DNA of 64,000 bases from Amia ocellicauda (taxonomy: Eukaryota > Chordata > Actinopteri > Amiiformes > Amiidae), in assembly GCF_036373705.1 (NCBI RefSeq), contig NC_089867.1, positions 14,746,001 through 14,810,000 on the forward strand. The letters are read 5' to 3'. Below the pieces are notes generated by a model that was not told where the DNA came from, did not search any database, and saw only the letters and a program-made list of their open reading frames with translations. Below, piece after piece: positions 53,214 to 64,000 of this stretch. Made by a program: the position numbers and the translations under genes. Positions within the stretch are counted from its first letter, which is position 1; each line of letters opens with the position of its first letter.

Positions 53214-56011
53214 CTAAAAGCAACCTTTTTTTTATTTTATTGAGGTCTTGATTTTAGTTTCTTGAGAGACGTGTTAAAGCAGGTTAGTGAAGAAGGCCGC
53301 TCAGTGGCACTAGCAGGCGTGTGGGTGCGTCTGTCTCTCGTGTGTTCTGAAGATGCTGGAGAGGCCAGGATGGTGAGAGTGGGCTGTGCACTCTGTTGTG
53401 CTTTAACTTGAACAGTGCAGGGCTGTAGAAATGCTCTCTCGAGGGTAATTGCCAGCACATGCAGACCTCAATCAAGCTGTTGGCTCTTTACATATGTAAA
53501 AAGCAACAGTCGAACCCAACAGACTGGGTGAATGTGCTGTTTCTCAGCAGTAAAGACTGGAACTTTGGAAAGTCTGTGACCTGACATTCCCCAAGAGCCG
53601 CCTCCCCCAGCCCCTGTATGTTTGCCATGCCGTCGCACAACCTGGCCTCTTCTCACCCGTGGGCTGGTAGAATTAACAATAGCCCATTTCCTCCAACTGC
53701 ACTCCTGTCACCGCCCTGTTCCCATATCTAGGATAAATACACAAATGCCACAACAACCGCGGCCCAAACAAACGTGAAACACAATTGTTAAGGTACACTG
53801 CTTCGGTGGAAGCAACCCTTCGGATTCCAGTGAACCAGGCTTCAGCGCTTTACAGCAGAGAACGAGCTGCTCGGGGAGGAAAGTCGCAGCCAGTTAGTTT
53901 CACTTCGCTTTATTTTTGCAACGGCACACACTTTTATACGTCAGAAGTCTGTTTGGCAAGAGTTTCGGGGCAGGACATATTACAGATCTAGTTGCATGGT
54001 CTGCCTAGCAGTAGATGACGAGACTCGATCTTATTTCTGGTTGGTCTGAAGAGCAGCATGTATCTTGTTTATGTAGTCAGCTCTGAGTTCTTCCTCAAAA
54101 TATAGGGAGTTTTGGCCAAAGCCCTTGAAAAATGTATATAATAATAGCTTAATAATTCCCAACATCATTACACAAGCATGACTCATTTAATTGAAACCTT
54201 GAGCACTGCTGCGGTCGCAACGCTGGGCACAGAGGGCTGGGTTGAGTGTCCACACATCCCTCACTCTAGTGTGCCTGTTCAGGACGGATGGAGAGAAGAA
54301 AGCCAAGGCCCTAGCAGACTGTCACCCATAACGTATCTTTAATCATCTTTATTTAATAGAGCACCTGTTTGCAAAAGTACAGCCCGAGAGCGCTGTGCAG
54401 GCTCAGTCTACACAAAGGACAAATCAGTTTGTGCATGAAGTGTAGCAGATAAGTAAACCGTTAGGCATAGAAGATCTGGTCATGTGAAGAAATGGTACTG
54501 GGGACCAGCCTTCAGAGCAAGGGCTCAACACCTGCTTTTTCGTTTGGCCCTCTAAACAAATACAATGAACAAGGACAAGTTTTCTTCCAAATTTATATAT
54601 ATTTTTTTTATTTAACATGAGATAAAAAATATTACAAAAGATACCTTAACATTGAGACAAAATTAACAAAAAATATATATATAACAAAGTAACGAACAAC
54701 AGCAGGGATGTGGGGAAAGCGAAGGTGTGCAGAGTCACAGTCGGCTCTACACCCCCCCACTGACTGCAGCGAGGAGAGGGGAGGCGAGGGAAGTGCCTGC
54801 AGTAAAGGTGCAGACTGATTGTGTTGCATGCAAGGAGACTAAGGCACAGGGCAGTGCCCAGCAGGCCAGAGCTCTGTAAACGGGCCGAGCAGCCGGCCCA
54901 GTGCCAGCCGGGACGCACCGCTCTCTGGATGGGCGATTGGCATGTCGCGTCACACATGGTTCTGTTCCTTTCAATCCAGCCAGTAACCCCCGATAAAATG
55001 AATCAGTTATACTCTGGGGGTTTTGTCTTTTTAAATTGTGTGACCTAAGGTTTTGGGTAAATGTCATGGTCAATGTTTGTTTGTATTAGTAAAGTTCTAG
55101 TGTTTTCTTATATATATATATTCAGTTAATTAAATTACAGACTAATCTTTAAATTCAATGTAAGTATGGAAATGTAACTAATCTGATTTTTATAACAGAC
55201 TATAGTCAATAGTCATTTTTCTGTACCTGTGAATGATTTCAATCTGTGCTTTACTGAGGGACTCTTTTGATGCAGATCATTTAAATACTGCTGGATTAAT
55301 AGGAACAGATTTTAATGGAAGGGCCAAGGCCACCCTGCTGAAGAGCGACCAGAGATGCCCCAGACTGGCCAATCAGGAGGGTGGCAGCCCCACTATGACC
55401 AATCACAGCAGTTTAAGTTATCCAGCTCAAAAACATTTATGTACATACAATTATACATATCTCTATATTATTTTTAAATCCCTTTTTCTCATCCTCTTTC
55501 TTTGGTACACCATGTGATGGCAGCCATGAGAAATACTGAAATAAACAAAACCAACATTGTATTATTCTTTCTCTTAATATTCACAAATAGAAAAAGTAAA
55601 AACGTGTCTGTACAGCTGTAGTATTTCCCATCCGACAGCACTGCTCTAGCGCAGTTATTGGCAGACAAGCTTCAGGTTCATAAGTATGTAGAAAAAAACC
55701 ATACAAAAACTATAATAAAAATAACTGGTTTGTAAAGCGACAGAGCACAGCCTCGGGCCTGACTGTGGGGACTGCAGAGTGCCCTCGTATTATTAGATGG
55801 GAAAAACTTCCCCCGGATTCCAGGTGAAATTGCAGATGCGAGAGGGAGCAGCAGGGCGGGGCTGGAGGTCTGGTGACGGTAAGTGATGTCAATGGGGTTC
55901 CCAGCTGGAGCCAAACTGAGAGACACTGTGGCAGAATCCCTCCCTCTCCCTCTCCCCGCTGCATGTCCGTCCGTCAGTGAGTGGGATTGTCCATCCGTGT
56001 GTCCCCCGCGC
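53214..56011. other. Convergent gap and probable nradd 3'UTR
   Basis: SETD2 (plus) and nradd (minus) converge here. On the minus strand AATAAA signals occur at 54612-54607 and 54353-54348, so the nradd 3'UTR may extend from 56011 to about 54590 or 54330. No other gene was recognised. Confidence 0.4.
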
Positions 56012-59000
56012 TCACACCACAGAGCTGGCCTGTGCGGGGCGGCTGAGGGCGGCGGCCACGTCCCCCCGGTCGATGCGGCCCAGCGCGGAGCACAGCGCCG
56101 CCACCGTGGAGCCCTCCTGTCCCGCCCAGTCGGACAGCATGGTGTGAGCCGGGTCCTCGCCACGCCCGATGGTGTCCACACGCTCCTGCTCGTAGCCCAG
56201 CTGGGCTGCCAGGTTTCGCCAGGCCTTGTCCCCCGCCTCCTGCAGCAGCCGCTCCACCTCCTCCTGCCTCTGGGGGGCGACGTTCAGGTACAGCCGGCTG
56301 TCGCGCTTGCTCTCCCGCTTGGCACCTGGAAGGAGGGAGGTGAGGGAGTGAGTGACACTGGTCATATATATATATATATATATATTCCAGTGGCACCTCC
56401 AAACACAAAGCGATATATAAAACCTTCTTCAAATCAGGCCCCTCCATACAACACAAGACTCGGCTGCTGTGTTGGAGCCTGCTCTGCTTTGTGCTCAGTG
56501 CTGTGTTGCATGCTTCCGTATGGGGCTCACCCTTGCCTGGCTGGTTGTCCTGCAGGCTGTGAGTGTCCAGGAACACCCCGCTGTCACTGTGCAGCTTCTC
56601 CCCCTCGGGGGCGCCGGCGAGCTCCCCGCCCCGCGCCTTCGCCAGGGCCCGCTTCTGCTTGCAAGACGACCAGCTGAGGGGACACAGGGGAAGAGAGGGT
56701 CCGTTAAATTAACTGATTAATAGATTGTGGTGTGCATGAGGTCAGAGGTAACATGCTTGGCTGTGATTTCCGCAGCGGCGCACACTAACCACTTGTAGGC
56801 GACGTAGAGCAGCAGTCCCAGCACCACGGCGGCCAACACGGAGACGTACACTGGGATGATGTTGTTTCCGCCTTCCTCCTGGGGGGTGAACTTGGGGGTG
56901 CTGGGGACAGAGCTGTTCTCCCCGTCCTCCTCCGCCTCCACGTCCTCCTCAGCCCCCCCACCCCGGGGATTCTGTCGGCGAGGAGACTCTCGACCACCCT
57001 CCAGGTCTGGCCTATTCAGGATCTGCAGGTGCTTATCTGGAGAGAGAGAGAGAGAGAGAGAGAGAATGCATAAGGAATCTTTTCTGAATGTTGTGTTGGA
57101 ATAGTAAGACAGTGCCGCCAATCCATAACAATAACAGTGAAGGTGACAGAATCCATAAAACAGGGTTTGCAATAAATAACGCTAACGGACGCTGCTGCAG
57201 GCTGGGGAGTGACTGACACTGCAGAAGCCTGCTTTGTGCAGAGAGCTGCTGGTCTGGGTCCCAGCTGCCCTGCCCTTATTAGGAAGAGGCTGAGCCACGG
57301 CTAATATGCCGATGGGGGGGGGGGCGGGCAGCTCGCCCATTAAACACTCAAACTGCACTTCACAGCCCCTTAGCCGATACACAGACACCCTGTGCTGCCT
57401 GAGAGCTGCTCTGAGTGAGAGGAGGGATCGTATTTAACTCTGCCCGGGACTGTGTTAGTAAAACAGTAAAGATTAATAACAGAGCAGGACAGTGTTGCCT
57501 GTCAGCCCTCAGTAAACAGTCCCCCCAGCCCAGCACAGTGTGGACTGAGTTTCAGGTAGGCTTGGGAAATAATGCTTTGTATGGCGCTGTGCTTTCTTTA
57601 TTCAAACTAGGCTCTATATTCTAGATCACCATACAAACACTTGTGCACAGACATATTCACACACACATGCACATAGTAGCAGGCCTGGAGTAAAAGTACA
57701 ATTATAATAATAAGCGTTTTCCCACAACAGGAAGATTTAAAAGGCTGAAAGTTCAATCAGGTCGGGCTGCCAGTGAATTATCCCTGAAACACAAACCACT
57801 AAATTACAGGAATTGTAATTTTTTTCCCCCTGCTAAACTGTGGCTGGGGAGCCATTAAGCTGGCTAGGAGGCCCCATTGTCCCGACACTGATTGCACCCA
57901 GCCGGAGACAGGATATTTTGTGATCAAAGACTCCCAAGGAAAGCTGCTTTTACTTCCCAGGGGTCAGGGGTCAAGCGTTCGTGACCCTGTTGTGCCGGCT
58001 CGTGGGGGACACCTCTCCCATTTGTGGATTACCAGGCTGCCCTGGGAGGCAGGGGGTTTGTTGCCGAGAACACCGAGATCTGCTTTACTCTCCACCAAAA
58101 TCTCTCAATTTCAGTCAGGATGGCAATTTAGCTCAAACCACTGTTGGAGGGGGGGAAGATACTGTCCGCTTTCCCTTCGACAAAGCATAAACCCTTCTGA
58201 GCCAGATTACCTGTTGGAGCCTGGGAGAGGAGTAACTCTGCTGGTAAAAAGACAGACCCTAGACCAGCGTCTCCAGTCTCAGGAACACAAACTCAAACTA
58301 ATTCATATGGGGGGCAACATAACCATGTGCAGGACTGACGCACATATATAGCCCCAGACACTGCAGGGGGCACCGCGGGCCGCTCTTACCCATGCACAGG
58401 GTGTTGGAGTGTGGTAGGCAGCGCTGGATCTCCACCTTGCCCTCCTGGCAGGGGGTGCAGGGGCGGCACGGCTCCTTTCGGCTGCTCTCCTCGGAGTAGA
58501 ACCCCGCTCCACAGGGCTTGCAGACGGTGTTGCCCAGGAGCCCGCATTCCCGTGCCACACCCTGCCCCCGCCTGCACGAGCTGCAGCGTGCGCACATCCC
58601 AGCCGAGCTGTTGAGCCCCGCCTGCAGGAAGAAGCCGTCGCCACAGTCGCACTGCCGGTCCTGTGTCGGGGAGCAAGGCCCGACCTCGGCGATGCCGGGC
58701 GGGCACAGGGAGCACAGCTGGCAGGGGCCATCCCCGAGCAGCGAGAAGGACACTCCTGCAACACACACAAGAGGAGGGGTCACTGGGGAGAAGCAGCAGC
58801 ACAGTGGCGCACACCACCTGACTGCTCCGACACAGGAACGCTCTCTGCTTCATATCCCTTGTGGTTACTAACTTGTGAGCAAGTATCTCTGTAAGGTTGT
58901 GGACTAAAACGTACGATTTGGGAGGATGATTAAAGGTACCCACCAGCCTGGCAGGGTTGGCAATGGGTGTTCTGCTGGCCGCATGGCACGGTGACTCCTG

Positions 59001-59076
59001 ACCCCGCCGGGCAAAGGTCACAGCACTCGCCAGCATCTGTCAGGCGCCCGCTGGCACAGGCATCTCCTACGGCAAC
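56012..59076 (-). CDS. nradd: nradd: p75NTR-related death-domain receptor with full ectodomain (5' end missing)
   Basis: Exons read downward: 58944-59076, 58390-58755, 56790-57036, 56531-56673, 56012-56325 (stop TGA 56014-56012). All are in phase, giving 400 aa without the signal-peptide exon, which was not found. The first two exons encode four TNFR-type cysteine-rich repeats, starting GDACASGRLTDAGECCDLC. A Pro/Glu-rich stalk with an N-glycosylation site (NSS) follows, then one transmembrane segment (IIPVYVSVLAAVVLGLLLYV), the juxtamembrane SSCKQK, the p75 signature PEGEKLHSDSG, and a C-terminal death domain at about aa 315-395 (EEVERLLQEAGDKAWRNLA, LGYEQERVD). p75-family receptors bind neurotrophins or partner with Trk and sortilin and signal through the death domain. 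Position next to SETD2 matches mammalian Nradd and favours nradd over ngfr. The conserved transmembrane cysteine of p75 is Val here. Confidence 0.88.
56364..56385. repeat. TA dinucleotide microsatellite
   Basis: Perfect TA run in the last intron of nradd, about 40 bp upstream (on the minus strand) of the final coding exon. Confidence 0.85.
57037..58389 (-). other. nradd: nradd intron between ectodomain and stalk/transmembrane exons
   Basis: A CT-repeat polypyrimidine tract (57040-57064 on the plus strand as GA) precedes the acceptor at 57037-57038. The donor GTAAGAG starts at 58389. A G run near 57315 is the only other feature noted. No hidden exon was supported. Confidence 0.6.
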
Positions 59077-62000
59077 CTGCCACACAAAACAGAGAGAACG
59101 TCAGGGGTGGGATGGGCACAGTATGTGGAGATATTTACCTTTCTCAGACACTAACACCTGCATTCCCAAAACTTGTTTTGGATTTAAACTGTACATTTGT
59201 TTAAACTGGATATTTTGCACTTTACTTTTGCGCTTTACTCGCTTATGTGAAGATTTAACAATAGGACAGCAGGATAAAGAATAAAACAGACAATTATTGA
59301 TTGATTGATTAATTAAACAAATTGTTTTCTTGTGATGTCAACCAACAAAAGACAAGGAGAGAGAAGAGAATTTATATAGCAGCTGTTTGAAGTACTGTAA
59401 AGAGTGTTCATTTTGAAGGATTTCAGGAATTAATATGTATAGACAAAAAGGGACAAATATTGTCCTGGCAGATCCCACTGTAGTGTGAATGGCTGTGGGT
59501 GTGAATGGTGATGCCTCATCCCAGAGAGAGAGATTGAGAAAAAGAGAGGAAAGAGGGAGAAATGGGGGGTGCGCCCTGAGGTAGAGGTGTCAGTTAGTGA
59601 GGGCTGCCTGGCGTGTGTGCCAGTGTTTGGATGAGGGGGTGCTTTGATCTTCCCTGGGCCTGCAGGTGTGTCTGTGGAGGTCAGGGCTTTCTCCACCACT
59701 ACCCCGCCCCCCCGCCTGCCTGCAGGCGCCTTCTCTAACACCTCTCCACCCAGCCCCCCACCCCCTGACAGTGGCATTTTAAATATGCACATATTTATAA
59801 AGAGCGCCCACTGCCTCTGGGCAGGGCTGATGAGAACAAACAGATGTCTTACAACCAACCCCCCTGCCCCCCCCACTAGCAAAAAAAAAAAGAAAGAGCC
59901 CTGTGAAGTCTGTGAAGTTGCAGGAGCGTGTGTGAACCCGCACAGCAGAAGCGCCCCCGCCCCCCTCCCCCAGATCCTGTCCTGCAGCCCCCTCGCCTCC
60001 CCAGTTAAACTGCTGCACCAGACACTCACAGCCAGGGCCCCATGAAAGCAGCAATTACTCGCAATTTATTCATCTGCAACTGGGAACCACCTTCTGCAAG
60101 ACTGACGTGCTGATCCTGTTTTTAAACTTGGGATTACAGAGATCAAAATAATTCCCCGCATCTGTAAATGGGACAAACAAAATGCAGGAAGGAATGAATA
60201 AACAAATAAACAAGTAGATGAATGAATCGCAGTGGTATTGGACCCGGGTTGACATTTTGTGGCTCCAGAGTGACCAATGCGTCACAGGTAATCTCCTCAG
60301 TCTGACACAAGTGGAACCCGCAGAACTGACCCATTCTGGGATTTTCCTGTTCCCAGGGCCCGTCTGCAGCAGTACGGCCAACAACAAATGCAAACTGAAA
60401 TCACTGATGAAGTGCAGAGCTACGCAGGGATGCCGAGAGGATGAACAACAGCTATCACAACCTAAAATAAGGGGATGAGGTCACCGAGTAAATGATACAA
60501 CCAAGTAAAACTGCAAGTCGGCTGCTGCGGTGAGCACCACTGGCCATTTAAAGACAACAAAACAGGAACCTATGAAACCAGAAACACTGCCTTCTGAACC
60601 AATGCAAGAGTTCATTACCAGCATTTCGCCAAGTTCAGTCCCAGCTGGCAGCCTCCGTACCTCCCTCACTTTCAGCAACTCCCCCCCCCACTGCTGTGTT
60701 GCTCCCCGAGGCGGTCCGTCACCAGGCTGGTGAGTGAGCTCCCCTGTCCCTGCGCGGTGCTGTCGGGGCCTGCCGAGCGTACACCCCTTCCCCCCAGAAA
60801 CAAAGGGGCCCTTCATCCCGAGGCCTGTGGCTGGCGGCTCCCCGAGGAGCCGGCTTGGCTGAGCGCAGGAAACAGGCACGCTGCCGTCACCACCGACACC
60901 AAGACCGCAGCGCTCACGGGCCCTGTACGCCACCCCCCCCACCCCTGACCCTGCAAACACAGGAATAGAAACCAGACTCCCCACGCACAGGCCAGCTTTT
61001 ACAAGCCAGGGGCTGATTGTGTGAGTGGAGGCCAACACTGCAGAGTACACTGGTGCTGTGCAGAGAGACAGACACGGCTGATGTGCATAGCCTAGGTTTC
61101 ACCCCTCTTCAGTGCTGAGGGGAAATTTGTAACACCAAGGACCTGCAGAAATGACACGCAAACAAGAGAGCTGGAGAGTTTCAGTGCTACACACACACAA
61201 CCTTAATTAACTGAGCGCTGTCTGTCTGTGCATACTGGAACACACCTCGTTGAAGGATATTACAACAGCAGCTTGTAAGACCAGTACAGTACGACTACTA
61301 CTGCAGTTATCGTGAAGCTGTATTTGAGTGCTGGGGGTTCAGAGGTTCAAATCATTAGTCTGGGTTAGATATCGCCGACAAAAACTCCCGCTCTGACCCC
61401 TGACCCCAGCACAGCGCCTGACTGGATGGCTCCCAGCACCTGTCCTCTCTCTTTAATCCCATTGGCTCCAGGAATTACAGCTGCCCATGTGCTCTTACTA
61501 AGAGTCTTAGGTTCCAGGAATGTCTTTACCCTTCAACTCTGAACCTCTCCAGGCAGGTGACACCGTGCTCTGCTCCATCTCTGCTCCATCTCTCTCTCTC
61601 TCAATCTCTCCTTTCCTAATCACAGCACCAGACCAGCCTCTCGATGTGTGCAGCCTAAACTCTCTGTCCAGCCAGCGGAGGTGGGGTGGAGTCTCTCCCA
61701 TACTCCCCTCTCCATGTGTAAACACCCTGCCCTACCACTAAACAAGATGGATTGCAACTCCCAGGCCCAGATAGGGGGAGTGCTGGACGGCTACTATAAA
61801 TACCTGGGGGGTTTGGGGGTGGGGATCTGACCGACTGCCTTATCGCTTCCTGAGAGCATTGTTCAGAGGGGCTGGAGCAGCATGGGAGTGCCGGGCCGAG
61901 CCAGACTGCTGACATTACCGACACACAGCCGCTAGCCAAATAAGGCCATATGCAGCGTGCCGGGAGCCAGTGAGGGGGCTGCTTTAACTGAAACCAGGTC

Positions 62001-62780
62001 TGTGCTGTGCTGACAGTCTGGAGAGCCGCACAGCGCAGCTACGGACACACTCCTCCTCACACAGGAACAGGCCCCTGTGGCGTACGCTCTCCTGTTTTGG
62101 GGGAAGTAAACCAATCAGCTGCAGGGTTAAAACACACTCTCTGCAGGGCAGGACAGAGGGACTGAACACATATAAATATATAACACACACACCTATACAT
62201 CTACAATCAAAACTAATATAAGTGAAGGCTTAAAAATTAAAAGGAACTGATTTCCTGTTGTGCGCCAAGTGTGATCAACTTCAGTGAACATAGGCAGCCA
62301 GAGAGGGCAGCTAATGGTGCATTCCAACTGTACACCCCCGGGCCACCCCCTCCCCTGGAGAGCTGGGAAACAAAATGCTTCAGCATGTGTCTGGTGTGTC
62401 AGTTCCAGAGCTGACGGCCCTCGGTGGCTCCCTGCCCCCCCCAGCCCCCTCCAGCTGTGAGGGTGGCTCAAGGGCAGCTGCTCACTGCTGACTGAAATGT
62501 CATCTTGTAAGGAGATCAAAGGCAGAACACCAACAGAGAGCTCTAAAGATGAGTAAGACTGGGGGAGGTAAATCAGTAGGGAAGTGAGGGCGTCCAATTC
62601 AACAATTCTCAAACTGCGGGCCTCACTCCAGCAAAACAACACTCGAATCTGTAGTTTTGTTTATTTGTGTCCTAGGGGACAGGGTTTAAACTTAAGTGTT
62701 ACTGTTCCAAACTTAGAGCTTTAAAAACAAATTTGTGAATATCATTTGATAAAGAAAATGTCTGATTCATTATAAGTATT
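59077..62780. other. Upstream region or first intron of nradd
   Basis: The acceptor of the first recognised nradd exon abuts 59077. Searching the minus strand for an ATG with a hydrophobic signal peptide and a phase-0 donor gave no convincing candidate, so exon 1 is short and cryptic or lies beyond the window. GC-rich patches occur at about 59690-60000 and 60640-60960. A TATAAATA at about 61794-61801 (plus strand) has no gene attached. Confidence 0.4.
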
Positions 62781-62784
62781 AACC

Positions 62785-63432
62785 TCCCTCTGTGTGACAC
62801 AGATTTTACTGATTCAGTTCAAGACTTTGACCCTCACCTACCGCTGTCTCGACCACACTGCACCAAGCTGCCTTCAGTCACTCGTCTCTCCATACATCCC
62901 CTCCAGACCACTGCGCTCCTCCAGTGCCAGAAGGCTAACTCTGCCTCCTCTCCACTCTCCTTCCTCCTTCTCATCCCTGAACCCTAAATGATGGAACGAC
63001 CTTCCCACTGAAGTCAAAACAGCAGAGTCCCTGACCAACTTTCTGGTGATTACTCAAGACACATCTTTTCAGACAGTACTTGTAATTTAGCCATTTACTC
63101 TCCTGTAAGACAGCACTTCACAACATTTAATCATGCTTCTTGCGTTCCTAATACTTTTATTATGGATTTCCCCTATGCTCCCTTTCCTGTAGCCCTTGAC
63201 TGTGACCTTACATCTTGACTGCACTTAGCTTTTACTTTCTAGGATGTAAGACCTAATTTATTGTATTTACTTGTGCAAATTAGAATTTGTACAATGTATT
63301 ATGCTTTGAAACGCTTTGTATAATGTAAATTTGAATTTGTAATGTTTGATTCCTTTGTACTGAGCTGTATCCTTGCACTTTGTAGTGCGCTTATATTTTG
63401 TAAGTCGCCCTGAATAAGGGCGTCTGCCAATA

Positions 63433-63468
<36 letters not shown>

Positions 63469-63470
63469 GT
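62785..63470 (+). mobile_element. 5'-truncated L2-like LINE copy
   Basis: Translated sequence (ILLIQFKTLTLTYRCLDHTA, PYIPSRPLRSSSARRLTLPP, then WNDLPTEVKTAESLTNF) matches the C-terminal end of reverse-transcriptase proteins of L2-type LINEs. One in-frame TGA lies between the two parts (62989-62991). A 3' tail with GTCGCCCTGAATAAGGGCGT and an AATAAT microsatellite (63431-63464) closes the element, as expected for target-primed insertion. The copy is dead. Confidence 0.75.
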
Positions 63471-64000
63471 AGCAATATAAAAATCTGCCAAATTAAGAGG
63501 CAATTCAAGAGCTAAATAATAATAATAAATTGCGTTTAGCACTATAGCTTACTTATATTGCATATCATCCTAAACTGAACTGAAGACTAGAAGTGCGACC
63601 TACACAACAGGCAGGAATTCCTTATCAGAGACCACCTAAGAAACCATCTCTCTGTCTAATATATACCAACAATTACTGATAACGACTCAATGGAAGAATT
63701 AAACGCTCTTCATGGGTTGAGGAATAATAATAAAACGTCGGAGTATCACTTACATTTGACATGCATTACATTACAAGCTTCGTGGAAACATTAAAACCAA
63801 ATATTACAATTGGCCATAAGAACAATAAATAAATCAAAAAAACACTGTTGTGCAAGTTTTGGCAAAATACTTCATATACATCAATATAAGTCAGTGAATT
63901 ATAATCAATAAAGCGATTTTTTGCTTTAGTGGTTAAAGCAAAGAAACATTTTAAATGCGCAATTAAAACAGAAAAATGTAACGAGTTCCATTTCTAAACA
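63471..64000. other. AT-rich intergenic or intronic DNA
   Basis: No gene or clear repeat was recognised after the LINE tail. Confidence 0.4.

Noticed and set aside
55883-56677. Plus-strand 264-codon frame over the nradd C-terminal exons
   Set aside because: It is antisense to the death-domain exons and crosses an intron and a TA microsatellite.
60481-61050. Minus-strand 189-codon frame considered as the nradd signal-peptide exon
   Set aside because: The N-terminus has some hydrophobic residues but no convincing signal peptide and no phase-0 GT donor after it.
61786-61940. TATAAATA followed by a short ATG frame (MGVPGRARLLTLPTHSR)
   Set aside because: The 17-residue frame has no homology or splice donor, and no gene could be attached to the TATA motif.

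Overview
This is a stretch of vertebrate nuclear DNA, almost certainly from a ray-finned fish. Genes are split into many short exons with GT-AG borders. Introns carry microsatellites and fish-type transposable elements: a tRNA-derived SINE, an L2-like LINE tail and a hAT-type MITE. The SETD2 protein is clearly orthologous to the mammalian one but diverged. The style of the SINE, a tubulin best explained as zeta-tubulin, and an nradd gene with a full ectodomain would all suit an early-branching lineage (gar, bowfin, sturgeon or bonytongue type). That placement is inference.

Layout. (1) About 460-8800, plus strand: IQANK1-like gene, 14 coding exons, 572 aa, with an IQ motif, ankyrin repeats, coiled coil and a C-terminal module that closely resembles the AAA5 region of dynein heavy chains. 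A CCAAT box and an excellent RFX X-box lie upstream. (2) 9122-10610, minus: a small secreted F-type lectin (fucolectin-like), 169 aa, with a TATA box and a probable non-coding first exon. (3) 11672-15154, minus: a divergent tubulin of the delta/zeta group, most likely zeta-tubulin. Nine of about ten coding exons are resolved and one is not. (4) 15155-16816: CpG-rich head-to-head promoter region shared by the tubulin gene and SETD2, with a perfect CRE. (5) 16817-50369, plus: complete SETD2 histone H3K36 trimethyltransferase, 21 coding exons, 2938 aa, every junction in frame, then a 3'UTR to about 53210. Intron 1 is 13.5 kb and holds a hAT MITE. Intron 2 holds a SINE. (6) 56012-59076, minus: nradd, the p75 neurotrophin receptor paralogue, from the first cysteine-rich repeat to the death domain. 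The signal-peptide exon was not found and may lie beyond the window. (7) 59077-64000: upstream region or intron of nradd, ending in an L2-like LINE remnant.

How it fits together. This is not an operon-like system. SETD2 next to NRADD matches mammalian synteny (3p21.31 in human, where NRADD is a pseudogene) and is the main argument for naming the receptor nradd rather than ngfr. IQANK1 (dynein-like module, X-box) and the delta/zeta-type tubulin both point to cilia or basal bodies and may share regulation. I saw no prokaryotic-type system, CRISPR array, viral insertion or functional RNA gene. The observations most worth following are the dynein-derived C-terminus of the IQANK1-like protein, the lectin with a disrupted fucose site, the nradd transmembrane segment without the conserved p75 cysteine, and the unresolved tubulin exon.
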